Source of the DNA: Terrisporobacter petrolearius
GTDB taxonomy: Bacteria > Bacillota > Clostridia > Peptostreptococcales > Peptostreptococcaceae
Reading direction: 5' to 3'
Assembly: GCF_020748185.1 (NCBI RefSeq)
Contig: NZ_JAHZMO010000034.1
Location: forward strand, 1-36,379
DNA length: 36,379 bases
The notes under the pieces were generated by a model. The model ran no database searches, was not told where the DNA came from, and worked only from the letters and a program-made list of their open reading frames with translations. Below are positions 15,601 to 22,813 of the stretch, piece after piece. Each line of letters begins with the position of its first letter. Position 1 is the stretch's first letter. The translations under genes were made by a program, and so were the position numbers.

Positions 15601-16566
15601 ATGGGACTATTTAGTAACCAATTTTCCAATGTAGTTGAATGGGAAGAATTTAGAGATGATATGCTATTTTGGAAATGGGACAACAAAGAAATAAAAAAAG
15701 GTAGTAAACTAGTTGTTAGAATGGGGCAAGATGCTATCTTTATGTATAATGGTAAAATAGAAGGAATTTTTAAGGATGAAGGAAGCTTTGATATGGAATC
15801 AGAAATAATTCCTTTTTTATCAACATTAAAAGGATTTAGATTTGGGTTTAATAGTGGAATTAGAGCTGAGGTTTTATTTGTTAATACAAAAGAACTAACA
15901 GTAAAATGGGGTACGAAAAATGCTATTAATATACCAGCAATAGGACTTCCAGGAGGAATGCCAATAAAATCCTTTGGAACGTTCTGCTGTAAGATATCAG
16001 ACTATGAAGTACTAATTGATAAAATTGCGGGGATTAAAAAACAATTTACCATGGAAGATGTAAAATCACGTATTATGTCTATGTTAGATCAAGTTATTAT
16101 GAAATGGATAGTAAAAGAAGGTAGAGATATTTTTAATCTTCAAGCTAATGCATTTGAAATATCTAAGGGAATACAAGAAGATTTAGATATGGAGATGGAG
16201 AAGATAGGAATAGCTATTACAAACTTCACTATATCAAGTGTATCATACCCAAAAGAGATACAAGAAATGGCTACAAAAGCTGCATCTCATAGCATGGTTG
16301 GTGATATTAATAAATATACTCAAGTTGCCATGGCAGACTCTTTATCAAAAGGTGGTTCTAGAGGATCTATGGCATCTGATATGGCAGGAATGCAAGTTGG
16401 AATGATGATGGGGCAACAAATGGTGGAAAATATAAATAAAAAGCCACAAAACAACGAAACCCAAAAAAGTTCATCAGAAGGAACAAAACCTAACTTTTGT
16501 CCAAACTGTGGAACAAAAAATGAAGGGTCTAATTTCTGTCCTAATTGTGGAACAAAGTTAGTTTAA
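15601..16566 (+). CDS. SPFH-domain protein with C-terminal zinc ribbon (YdjI-like)
   Basis: The 321-residue protein has no membrane helix. An SPFH/prohibitin-like domain fills residues about 20-230; it includes VVEWEEFRDDMLFWKW near the start and the late segment ISSVSYPKEIQEMATKAASH. A Gly/Met-rich linker (GGSRGSMASDMAGMQVGMMM) and a zinc ribbon, FCPNCGTK repeated twice (about 299-318), complete it. SPFH plus zinc ribbon is the Bacillus YdjI arrangement; YdjI works with YdjG and YdjH to anchor a PspA protein. AGGAGG overlaps the stop codon region of the previous gene, eight bases before the ATG, so the genes are co-translated. No YdjH-like gene is present between them. Confidence 0.85.
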   Translation: MGLFSNQFSNVVEWEEFRDDMLFWKWDNKEIKKGSKLVVRMGQDAIFMYNGKIEGIFKDEGSFDMESEIIPFLSTLKGFRFGFNSGIRAEVLFVNTKELTVKWGTKNAINIPAIGLPGGMPIKSFGTFCCKISDYEVLIDKIAGIKKQFTMEDVKSRIMSMLDQVIMKWIVKEGRDIFNLQANAFEISKGIQEDLDMEMEKIGIAITNFTISSVSYPKEIQEMATKAASHSMVGDINKYTQVAMADSLSKGGSRGSMASDMAGMQVGMMMGQQMVENINKKPQNNETQKSSSEGTKPNFCPNCGTKNEGSNFCPNCGTKLV

Positions 16567-16576
16567 CGATAAAAAC

Positions 16577-16608
16577 GGTATAAGTTATATAAAACTTATA
16601 TCTTTTTT
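16577..16608 (+). terminator. Terminator of the PspA/SPFH operon
   Basis: GGTATAAGTT (16577-16586) pairs with AACTTATATC (16593-16602) and is followed by six T residues. Confidence 0.75.
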
Positions 16609-16813
16609 ATTGGTATTTATACTAAAATATAATTGAGTTATTCAAATATGAAAAAATAATAATATATCTTACTAAATTAAACGAAAAATAAAAATTTTAT
16701 TTAATTTTAAATAATTATAAATGTAAAATATATTAAAAAATATTATAATATAAATATGCTATTTAATGGAAGCATTAATTATGTTTCCTAGACACATCAG
16801 GGGGGGGAGTATT

Positions 16814-17782
16814 ATGAGGAACAAAAGAAAAAGTACAGAGTTGGTTTCACCTATAGGAAAGTACTGTACAGCAGTAGATTTAAAAAATCCAAATGAAGAG
16901 TATATTGAAACTAAATTATCACCATTTGCATCTTATAAAGGGGACAATCATAAAATCAATAGGCCAAAGAGAACTACATCAAAATCAGAAGTGGATTTTT
17001 TATTGGAAAAGGGACACATTGGTGAAGTGGAAAAAATGATACTATTTGCTATTAATAATTTAGTTTTTGCAACTTCTCTACAAATTACCACATATCTAAA
17101 TAAAAGTGGGGTAGATGTAGAATCAAAATCAGTAGCTAGAAAACTCACAAGATTGAAGGAGAAAAGCTTTATAAAACAAATTGAGTTTGTATCAGAAAAT
17201 AGTACAAGTTCATATAAAGCTTATTATTTAGGGTATCATGGGATAGGATTATTAAGAGCATTGGACAGGAAAACATATTCACAAGGATATGTAAGCGAAA
17301 TTAAAACTGCAAAGATTAAGTGTTTACTAGCATCAAATCAACTATTAACACAAGTTATGGTAAAAGATACACAATTTAAAGTTTCTAAAATAATACTAAA
17401 TGAAAACATAAGAAATTGCATAGTGAGACCTCAGTCTATATTAACAAATGGTGGAAAAACCTATCTAATAGAAGTTGTTAGAAAAACAGATAATTGGAAA
17501 GAAGAATTTCTAAACAAATTACATAGATATGAGAATGTAATTGAGCATTATGATAATTTAAATATTAAATTTAGTGAAAAGCCAAACTTAATAATACAAG
17601 GTGAGTCTTACGATCATATGCTAGAAATCATGAATATGATTAAGAGCAGACAAGATGAAGTTAATATAGATATAATATTCACTTTTGATAGAATATTACT
17701 ATATAGCTTAAAAGAAGCATTTTTTGCATTAGAGGAAAAGCAAAGTAAAAAGAACTTATTTTCATTTTTATTTAAATGCTAA
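16814..17782 (+). CDS. Putative winged-helix DNA-binding protein, 322 aa
   Basis: The name is tentative. After a basic, disordered start, a segment around residues 52-130 has the helix pattern and Arg/Lys-rich recognition region of a winged helix (FATSLQITTYLNKS, then SVARKLTRLKEKSFIKQIEF). The C-terminal half is an alpha/beta region with SILTNGGKTYLIEVVRKTD and YENVIEHYDNLN, loosely similar to the replication-relaxation family of plasmid and phage proteins. The frame is open upstream to an ATG at 16766. I place the start at 16814 because GGGGGGGAG lies about five bases before it and nothing precedes 16766. No mobile-element gene is adjacent. It has its own terminator. Confidence 0.65.
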   Translation: MRNKRKSTELVSPIGKYCTAVDLKNPNEEYIETKLSPFASYKGDNHKINRPKRTTSKSEVDFLLEKGHIGEVEKMILFAINNLVFATSLQITTYLNKSGVDVESKSVARKLTRLKEKSFIKQIEFVSENSTSSYKAYYLGYHGIGLLRALDRKTYSQGYVSEIKTAKIKCLLASNQLLTQVMVKDTQFKVSKIILNENIRNCIVRPQSILTNGGKTYLIEVVRKTDNWKEEFLNKLHRYENVIEHYDNLNIKFSEKPNLIIQGESYDHMLEIMNMIKSRQDEVNIDIIFTFDRILLYSLKEAFFALEEKQSKKNLFSFLFKC

Positions 17783-17784
17783 TA

Positions 17785-17823
17785 AAAATCACTATGGACA
17801 AAATTTGTCTATGGTGATTTTTT
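17785..17823 (+). terminator. Terminator of the winged-helix gene
   Basis: AAAATCACTATGGAC (17785-17799) pairs with GTCTATGGTGATTTT (from 17807), allowing G-T pairs, and is followed by T residues. Confidence 0.85.
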
Positions 17824-18019
17824 ATTATAAAATTTAAAAATTATTGTATAAAAATAATATATGTTGTTGTTCTATAAGTTATAGTGAATTATTTTTAAAA
17901 TATAAAATAAAAAAGTATATATAGCTAAAATTCTACATTCATTCATAAAAAATTTACATTAAATTCATATTAATAAGGTATTATTAAAGCATAGAAAGAC
18001 TAGCTTAATAATTTACTTA

Positions 18020-18111
18020 AATACCCGTATAATGATAGATTCCCTCACACTCTTTTATCTATCATTATAAACCTTAAGCCCTGTACCCTCGTAGCAGGGC
18101 TTTATTTTTTT
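18020..18111 (+). ncRNA. Candidate small RNA with two C-rich hairpin loops
   Basis: Between the terminator at 17785-17823 and the convergent gene ending at 18110 there is no reading frame, yet a second plus-strand terminator is present. The first hairpin is a perfect 12-pair stem TATAATGATAGA (18028-18039) with TCTATCATTATA (18058-18069). Its 18-base pyrimidine-rich loop contains TTCCCTCAC. The second hairpin is the terminator, with CCCTC in its loop. Both loops thus expose CCCTC, and ACCCG lies just before the first. Many Firmicutes small RNAs use such C-rich loops to pair with Shine-Dalgarno sites. The 5' end is not fixed: a possible -10 TATTAT is at 17979-17984 with a weak TTTACA 20 bases upstream. 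Confidence 0.55.
18076..18111 (+). terminator. Plus-strand terminator with no upstream gene (ends the candidate small RNA)
   Basis: AAGCCCTG (18076-18083) pairs with CAGGGCTT (18095-18102) around a loop holding CCCTC, followed by TTATTTTTTT. There is no T run on the minus strand, so it serves a plus-strand transcript. Confidence 0.85.
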
Positions 18112-18535
18112 ATATAAATTTATATTTTGGCTTTTTTTCCTTAAAAATAACATATCTTAATAAATCATCCATATATATGGCAAAAAGTGATAAGAAAAAC
18201 CAAGCAATGGAGCTATTTAAGGATATTTGGCCTAAAAAATTATATTTTAGTTGTGAGTAATCCCATACGTTTAATAATAATATTCTATTTATTATAATTC
18301 CTGAAACTAATTCTACAATATTAACAATAAGAACAGAAATTAACATTTGAAGTAATAAAGGAATTTCTTTATTTGAAAATTCGTTTATAGATCCTATAAG
18401 TATAAAGCAAAGACCACCTACTATTATCATTGAATAATGAGAATATCCTCTATAAACAATTTCAATGAAGTAATAGGTTATACCTCCTATGAGAAATAAT
18501 GTTAAGTATTTTAGTATAGTATTTAAAATTTTCAT
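18110..18535 (-). CDS. CmpB-like membrane protein (putative ABC transporter permease family)
   Basis: The 141-residue protein has about four membrane helices (near residues 8-27, 33-49, 61-84 and 109-129). The conserved pattern of the ABC_trans_CmpB (Pfam PF06541) family is visible: EIVYRGYSHYSMIIVGGLCF, VNIVELVSGIIINRIL, VWDYSQLKYNFLGQISL and SSIAWFFLSL. Members are called putative ABC permeases, but no partner ATPase lies nearby, so the molecular role is unknown. GGAGTAG lies about six bases before the ATG at 18535. Its stop codon overlaps the tail of the plus-strand terminator. It is transcribed divergently from the BFD-like gene at 18688. Confidence 0.82.
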   Translation of the reverse strand: MKILNTILKYLTLFLIGGITYYFIEIVYRGYSHYSMIIVGGLCFILIGSINEFSNKEIPLLLQMLISVLIVNIVELVSGIIINRILLLNVWDYSQLKYNFLGQISLNSSIAWFFLSLFAIYMDDLLRYVIFKEKKPKYKFI

Positions 18536-18687
18536 AGATTCTACTCCTTATAAATTTCTTAATATTAGTAATTATTTTTTCTAACCAATGAATTAACATA
18601 CATGGGAAAAAAAGTAACAAATTTTGTTTAGGTAAAATAAATAAGGGGTAAATATATATTACAAAAGACAATTAGGAGGTAAATATA

Positions 18688-18858
18688 ATGTCAGACAGAA
18701 TAATATGCGATTGCATGGGAACTTCATTAGAAGATATAAAAAAAGCTGTAGCTAATGGAGCTAAAACAGTAGATGATATAAAGGAAATGACTGAAGCAGG
18801 AACAATCTGTGCTGGATGCGACTGTGAAATTGAAGAAGCACTTAAAGAAGTATTATAA
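18688..18858 (+). CDS. BFD-like [2Fe-2S] protein, 56 aa
   Basis: This short gene encodes a stand-alone BFD-like domain, as in bacterioferritin-associated ferredoxin. Four cysteines stand in the family spacing: Cys7 and Cys9 (IICDCMG), then Cys41 and Cys44 (TICAGCDCEI); an extra Cys46 follows. The middle part, EDIKKAVANGAKTVDDIKEMTEAG, has the family's AI..GA.T...I...T.AG pattern. It would bind a [2Fe-2S] cluster and pass electrons or interact with a partner. No bacterioferritin or nitrite reductase gene is near, so the partner is unknown. AGGAGGT lies seven bases before the ATG, and a perfect terminator follows within 20 bases. Confidence 0.92.
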   Translation: MSDRIICDCMGTSLEDIKKAVANGAKTVDDIKEMTEAGTICAGCDCEIEEALKEVL

Positions 18859-18873
18859 TAATTAATACATTGT

Positions 18874-18903
18874 AATAAGAGGACTGAAAGTCCTCTTATT
18901 TTT
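18874..18903 (+). terminator. Terminator of the BFD-like gene
   Basis: AATAAGAGGACT (18874-18885) pairs perfectly with AGTCCTCTTATT (18889-18900) around GAA, followed by T residues. Confidence 0.92.
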
Positions 18904-19151
18904 GTGCATATGTAAAATTTTTTTTGATATAATATTAGAAATTTGTACAAAATATAACCTAAAATTTATAAATTATACTGGTAATTTAAGGATATTTTGA
19001 TGCAAATGTTTGGTAAAATGATCCTGATTTATAATATGGTTATTTCCTCCAATTAAGTGTTAAAGCCAACTTTAAAAAATATGCTAAATATTCTAAATAT
19101 AATAAGAAAATAATATGGATAATTTTTATTAGTAATATAAAATAAAGTTAT

Positions 19152-19180
19152 TTGATATTTTTATATGATTATTGTATAAT
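19152..19180 (+). promoter_or_regulatory. Vegetative promoter of threonine ammonia-lyase
   Basis: TTGATA (19152-19157) and TATAAT (19175-19180) are separated by exactly 17 bases. Transcription would begin near 19187, leaving a leader of about 100 bases. The preceding stretch 18904-19151 holds no gene or recognisable element. Confidence 0.8.
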
Positions 19181-19207
19181 AAATTCGTACTTAAGGAATA
19201 GATTAGG

Positions 19208-19255
19208 AAAATGTTTTACAAGATGGGAAAATGATTTACTAATACAAAACATTTT
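19208..19255 (+). promoter_or_regulatory. Leader hairpin before ilvA
   Basis: AAAATGTTTT (19208-19217) and AAAACATTTT (19246-19255) form a perfect 10-pair stem inside the predicted leader. It has no G-C-rich core or T run and does not look like a classical terminator. No T-box motif is present. Confidence 0.35.
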
Positions 19256-19285
19256 ATTATATATAAAAAGAGAGGGAAGATTAAT

Positions 19286-20503
19286 ATGTTAAAAGTTACT
19301 TTAAATGATGTAAAAAAAGCTCAAGAAACTATTAAAGATGTAGTTAAAGAAACTCCTGTTTTAGAAAGTAAAACTTTGAGTGAAATGACAGGGGCTAACG
19401 TTTTCTATAAGTGTGAAAACTTACAAAAGACAGGATCTTTCAAGGTAAGAGGGGCTGTTAACACGATAGCAAATTTAACTGAGGAACAAAAAGCAAACGG
19501 TGTCATAGCTTCAAGTGCTGGAAATCATGCTCAAGGTGTTGCATTAGGGGCACAGATGACTGGAATAAAAGCTACAATAGTAATGCCAGCTACTGCACCT
19601 CTTGCAAAGGTTTCCGCGACTAGGGGATATGGAGCAGAAGTTGTATTAAACGGGGAAGTTTATGATGATGCTTATGCAAAAGCTGTAGAAATACAAAAAG
19701 AAACTGGTGCTACTTTCATACATCCATTCAACAACGAATATGTAATGGCTGGACAAGGAACAATTTCTTTAGAAATATTTGAACAATTAAATAATGAAGT
19801 AGATACTATACTTTGCCCAATTGGTGGTGGGGGAATAATAGCTGGTGTTGCAGTAGCGGCAAAAGCTTTAAACCCAAATGTGAAAATTGTAGGTGTTCAA
19901 ACTGCAAATATACCTTCAATGCAAGAATCAGTAAAGAATGGAAAGGTCACAACTGCTTTCCATGCTGCTACAATAGCTGATGGTATAGCTGTTAAAACTC
20001 CAGGAGATGCTACTTTTGAAATAATAAAAGAATTAGTTGATGAAGTAATAACAGTAAGTGAAGAAGAAATAGCTCAAGGAATGTTATTCTTATTAGAACA
20101 TCAAAAAATAGTTTCTGAAGGTGCTGGAGCAGTTTCAACAGCAGCTTTATTATCTAAAAAATATCAACCAGCTTCAGGGGAAAAAGTTGTTTGTATAGTT
20201 TCTGGTGGTAATGTAGACGTTAATACATTATACAGAGTTATAGGAGCAGGTTTAGCTAAAGAAGGAAGAAGATATTCATTCTCTACAATAATGACTGATA
20301 AACCAGGTGGATTCTTACAATTAATAAAAATAATAAGTGAAAATAATGCAAATATATTAAATGCTAATCAAACTAGATTATCTTCAGGTGGAGCTATAGG
20401 AAAACAATCAGCAGAGTTCATACTTGAAACTTTTGATCATGATCATATAGCTAAAATAAAAAGTGAAATAGAAGCAGCTGGATTTAAAGTAACTGAATTA
20501 TAA
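19286..20503 (+). CDS. ilvA: Threonine ammonia-lyase (threonine dehydratase) with ACT domain
   Basis: This pyridoxal-phosphate enzyme turns threonine into 2-oxobutanoate and ammonia, used for isoleucine or for fermentation. The cofactor lysine is Lys53 in GSFKVRGA, and the phosphate-binding loop is the glycine-rich PIGGGG (about residues 178-183). SAGNHAQG (about 77-84) is typical of the family. A single ACT regulatory domain fills the C-terminus from about residue 330 (FSTIMTDKPGGFLQLIKIIS). At 405 residues it belongs to the short one-ACT form found in anaerobes rather than the longer IlvA of E. coli, so tdcB-like catabolic use is also possible. It has its own strong promoter, the SD AGAGGGA and a terminator. 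Confidence 0.92.
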   Translation: MLKVTLNDVKKAQETIKDVVKETPVLESKTLSEMTGANVFYKCENLQKTGSFKVRGAVNTIANLTEEQKANGVIASSAGNHAQGVALGAQMTGIKATIVMPATAPLAKVSATRGYGAEVVLNGEVYDDAYAKAVEIQKETGATFIHPFNNEYVMAGQGTISLEIFEQLNNEVDTILCPIGGGGIIAGVAVAAKALNPNVKIVGVQTANIPSMQESVKNGKVTTAFHAATIADGIAVKTPGDATFEIIKELVDEVITVSEEEIAQGMLFLLEHQKIVSEGAGAVSTAALLSKKYQPASGEKVVCIVSGGNVDVNTLYRVIGAGLAKEGRRYSFSTIMTDKPGGFLQLIKIISENNANILNANQTRLSSGGAIGKQSAEFILETFDHDHIAKIKSEIEAAGFKVTEL

Positions 20504-20537
20504 AAATCTATATTTATTAGGGAATAAAATATAGATT

Positions 20538-20566
20538 AAAAGACTATCAATATGATAGTCTTTTTT
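20538..20566. terminator. Terminator between ilvA and the convergent thioredoxin-fold gene
   Basis: AAAAGACTATCA (20538-20549) pairs perfectly with TGATAGTCTTTT (20553-20564) around ATA. Both strands end in T runs. A second, weaker stem (AATCTATATTT with AAATATAGATT) lies just upstream. Confidence 0.88.
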
Positions 20567-20567
20567 G

Positions 20568-21071
20568 TTATTTATGGCTTTTTATTATACTCCAAATATC
20601 ATTTGCAGAATTTGTCAAATACTGTCCTTTATAATAATTAAGCTTTATTTCATCGAAGTTTTTTGAGTTTTTTACGATTTCAGGCCTTTCTTCAAAAGAT
20701 CCAAGTATATTAAAGTTCTTGTCTAAAACAACTATTAATGGATATTTAGCATTTTCTATGCCTAAGATGGGCTCTAAAAATTTTTTGCCTCTAGCCATAG
20801 TAATTATAGACATATCAAAATTAGTATTTAAATCTATAAATTTTTTTAGTACAGATCCATTTAGCTGATAGTCAGGACACCATATTTCTCCAGCGACTAA
20901 GAACTTTATTTCTTTGTCAAAGCTTATAATATTATTTGTTAACTCATCGTCTAAAACTATTCTAGACGAATTTTTTGCTATCCTAGACCTTTCACTTTTT
21001 GAACCTTCACCAACTGAGGTTTCAAAAGAATATCCAACTTTATATAATTCTTCCAATGTCATTTGATTCAT
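20568..21071 (-). CDS. Thioredoxin-fold protein with a single active-site cysteine
   Basis: The 167-residue cytoplasmic protein belongs to the group often annotated as thioredoxin family protein. The core strand and active-site loop KFLVAGEIWCPDYQLN is at about residues 57-72. In relatives the loop is WCPDC, but here it is WCPDY (Cys65, Tyr68), so the resolving cysteine is missing and a normal disulfide cycle is not possible. The later cis-proline region (KYPLIVVLD) is present. It lies 15 bases after the CoA-disulfide-reductase-like gene on the same strand and is surely co-transcribed, which fits a thiol-redox role. The SD is AGGAGG, about seven bases before the ATG. Confidence 0.75.
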   Translation of the reverse strand: MNQMTLEELYKVGYSFETSVGEGSKSERSRIAKNSSRIVLDDELTNNIISFDKEIKFLVAGEIWCPDYQLNGSVLKKFIDLNTNFDMSIITMARGKKFLEPILGIENAKYPLIVVLDKNFNILGSFEERPEIVKNSKNFDEIKLNYYKGQYLTNSANDIWSIIKSHK

Positions 21072-21086
21072 AAATTACCTCCTAAG

Positions 21087-22418
21087 TTATTTACTTACAT
21101 TTCCTGCAACATTTAAAACATCCCAAGTTGTAGCAAATGGGGGTGCATAGCATAAGTCTAGCATGCCAAGTTGCTCTGTAGTCATACCTGCTGTAATGGC
21201 AGTAGCTATTACATTAGCTCTTTGAACAGCATCTTTGTATCCAACTATTTGACCACCAAGAATAACTTTAGTTTTTGCATGGTAAACTAATTTAACTAAT
21301 AATTTTTCACGACCTGGATAGTAGTGTGTTTGGTTATAATTAGTTATGCATTTAGTTTTATAATCAATATTAAGAGACTTAGCTTTTTCTTCTGTAAGGC
21401 CAGTAACAGCAGCCTCCATATCTAAAACTTTTATACAACTAGAAGCTAAAGAACCAGGAAAAGAAGAATTCATTCCACCTAAATTTTCTCCTACAATTCT
21501 ACCTAGTTTGTTTGCTCCAGTAGCTAAAGGAACGTACATATCTTCGTTGGTAACTAGATTTTTTATAGTTGCACAATCTCCTGCAGAATAAACATCTTTA
21601 ATAGATGTTCTGCCGCCCTCGTCAACTATTATAGCGCCATTAGGAAGCATATCAATATTTGTGTTTTTTAAGAATGAAGTATTAGGCTTTACACCTATGG
21701 AAATGACTACTAAATCAGTATCTATTTCACCATTATTCGTTATGACTTTTGTGATTTTATTATTTCCTACATATTCCTTAACAGTTTCGCCAAGATGTAA
21801 ATGTATATTATTCTTTCTTAATTCTTCTTCTAATAAATCAGTAATTTCTTTATCAAATACCTTATTTAAAACTCTACTACTCCTACCTACTAAATGAATA
21901 TTTTTATTTAATTTTTTAGCAGCTTCAATAGTTTCTATTCCTATAAAGCCAGCTCCTAGAATAACTATATTATTATTTTCTTCCTTATGCATTAACTCTC
22001 TAACTTTTAAGCCATCATTCATATCTTTTAGGGTAGTTAAATTTTCATATGATTTGTCTAAAGAAGGCATAATACTACTTGCCCCAGTAGCAATCATTAA
22101 TTTATCATATTTATCTGTGAAGATTTCCTCAGTTAAAGAATCTTTTATAGTAAGAGTTTTACTATCAGTATTAACATCGATAACTTCTTTAAAAGTTCTT
22201 AAATCGATTCCTGATTCTATAAATTTTGACTTTTCTCTTGCAATCATCATATTAGAATCTTGGAAAAATCCGCCAACATAATAAGGAAGGCCACAAGCTC
22301 CAAAAGATACTATGTCAGTTTTTTCATATACTATAACCTCATAATCAGGCTTTATTCTTTTTAATTTTGCAGCAGCAGACATACCTGCAGCTACAGCTCC
22401 TATTATAATAACTTTCAT
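21087..22418 (-). CDS. FAD-dependent pyridine nucleotide-disulfide oxidoreductase, CoA-disulfide reductase type
   Basis: The 443-residue flavoprotein probably reduces coenzyme A disulfide (or a related persulfide, or oxygen) with NAD(P)H. The FAD-binding start MKVIIIGAVAAGMSAAAKLKR is followed by SFGACGLPYYVGG with the single redox Cys42. The NAD-binding segment is NNIVILGAGFIGIETIEAA (about 149-167), and the second FAD motif VYSAGDCA lies near 270. The C-terminal domain ends with CYAPPFATTWDVLNVAGN, which carries the tyrosine typical of this group. The choice between CoA-disulfide reductase, NADH oxidase and NADH-dependent persulfide reductase cannot be made from motifs; no rhodanese domain is attached. 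A Fur/PerR-like palindrome lies 37 bases upstream. Confidence 0.88.
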   Translation of the reverse strand: MKVIIIGAVAAGMSAAAKLKRIKPDYEVIVYEKTDIVSFGACGLPYYVGGFFQDSNMMIAREKSKFIESGIDLRTFKEVIDVNTDSKTLTIKDSLTEEIFTDKYDKLMIATGASSIMPSLDKSYENLTTLKDMNDGLKVRELMHKEENNNIVILGAGFIGIETIEAAKKLNKNIHLVGRSSRVLNKVFDKEITDLLEEELRKNNIHLHLGETVKEYVGNNKITKVITNNGEIDTDLVVISIGVKPNTSFLKNTNIDMLPNGAIIVDEGGRTSIKDVYSAGDCATIKNLVTNEDMYVPLATGANKLGRIVGENLGGMNSSFPGSLASSCIKVLDMEAAVTGLTEEKAKSLNIDYKTKCITNYNQTHYYPGREKLLVKLVYHAKTKVILGGQIVGYKDAVQRANVIATAITAGMTTEQLGMLDLCYAPPFATTWDVLNVAGNVSK

Positions 22419-22454
22419 TTTTATCTCCTTAGGTATAAATTATTAATATTTATT

Positions 22455-22469
22455 TTATCATTATGATAA
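22455..22469. promoter_or_regulatory. Fur/PerR-family-like operator upstream of the CoA-disulfide-reductase gene
   Basis: TTATCATTATGATAA is a perfect 7-1-7 palindrome. It matches the Bacillus PerR box pattern TTATAAT-N-ATTATAA at 12 of 14 arm positions, and it also resembles Fur-type boxes. It lies 37 bases upstream of the start codon at 22418 and overlaps a TATTAT sequence that could be the -10 box on the minus strand. Confidence 0.5.
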
Positions 22470-22583
22470 TACCCTGAAAAGAGGATAAATAATCTAATTA
22501 CAAGATTTATATAAGAAAAATATAATAAATTAAGGTATTTAATTTACTTTAAAATATAAAAATTATTATACTGTAGGAAACAT

Positions 22584-22742
22584 ATGTATCAATACAGAGG
22601 AAGAGATGTAGCTGTATATACTTATATAAATTTTGCTCAGAATAGCTTATATGCAGGCATAGAATCAGGGGATTATCCCTCATGAATTGATCAAATTGGC
22701 ATAAATGAACCTCAGTCAAGCCCAATATGGGGGGGATATTAA
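22584..22742 (+). pseudogene. Small reading frame interrupted by one TGA codon
   Basis: After an AGGA site, an ATG at 22584 opens a frame reading MYQYRGRDVAVYTYINF and onward to a TGA at 22683-22685 (codon 34). The same frame then continues IDQIGINEPQSSPIWGGY to a TAA at 22740. The composition on both sides is protein-like and unlike random AT-rich DNA, and a strong terminator follows four bases later. It therefore looks like a 52-residue protein gene in which a codon such as TGG has become TGA. I do not recognise the product. A 33-residue peptide ending at the TGA, or readthrough, are alternatives. Confidence 0.45.
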
Positions 22743-22745
22743 TTT

Positions 22746-22790
22746 AAAAAGCTATATCAAAACAATAAATTTGTTTTGATATAGCTTTTT
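22746..22790. terminator. Strong bidirectional terminator
   Basis: A perfect 20-pair stem (22746-22765 with 22771-22790) closes a five-base loop, with A and T runs at the base on both strands. It serves the small frame ending at 22742 and the minus-strand gene ending at 22814. Confidence 0.92.
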
Positions 22791-22813
22791 TATATCTTAT
22801 AAAATTTAAAATA

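Noticed and set aside
13801..16440. A phage or toxin-antitoxin island around the PspA/SPFH genes.
   Set aside because: The three genes match a known chromosomal membrane-stress set and no phage or toxin motif is present.
18462..18950. Minus-strand frames opposite the BFD-like gene and upstream of the CmpB-like gene.
   Set aside because: No SD, and the plus-strand BFD-like gene with its cysteine motif, SD and terminator explains the region.
22683..22745. Selenocysteine insertion at the TGA of the small broken frame.
   Set aside because: The 40 bases after the TGA contain only a short palindrome (TTGATCAA) and no stem-loop of the bacterial SECIS kind.
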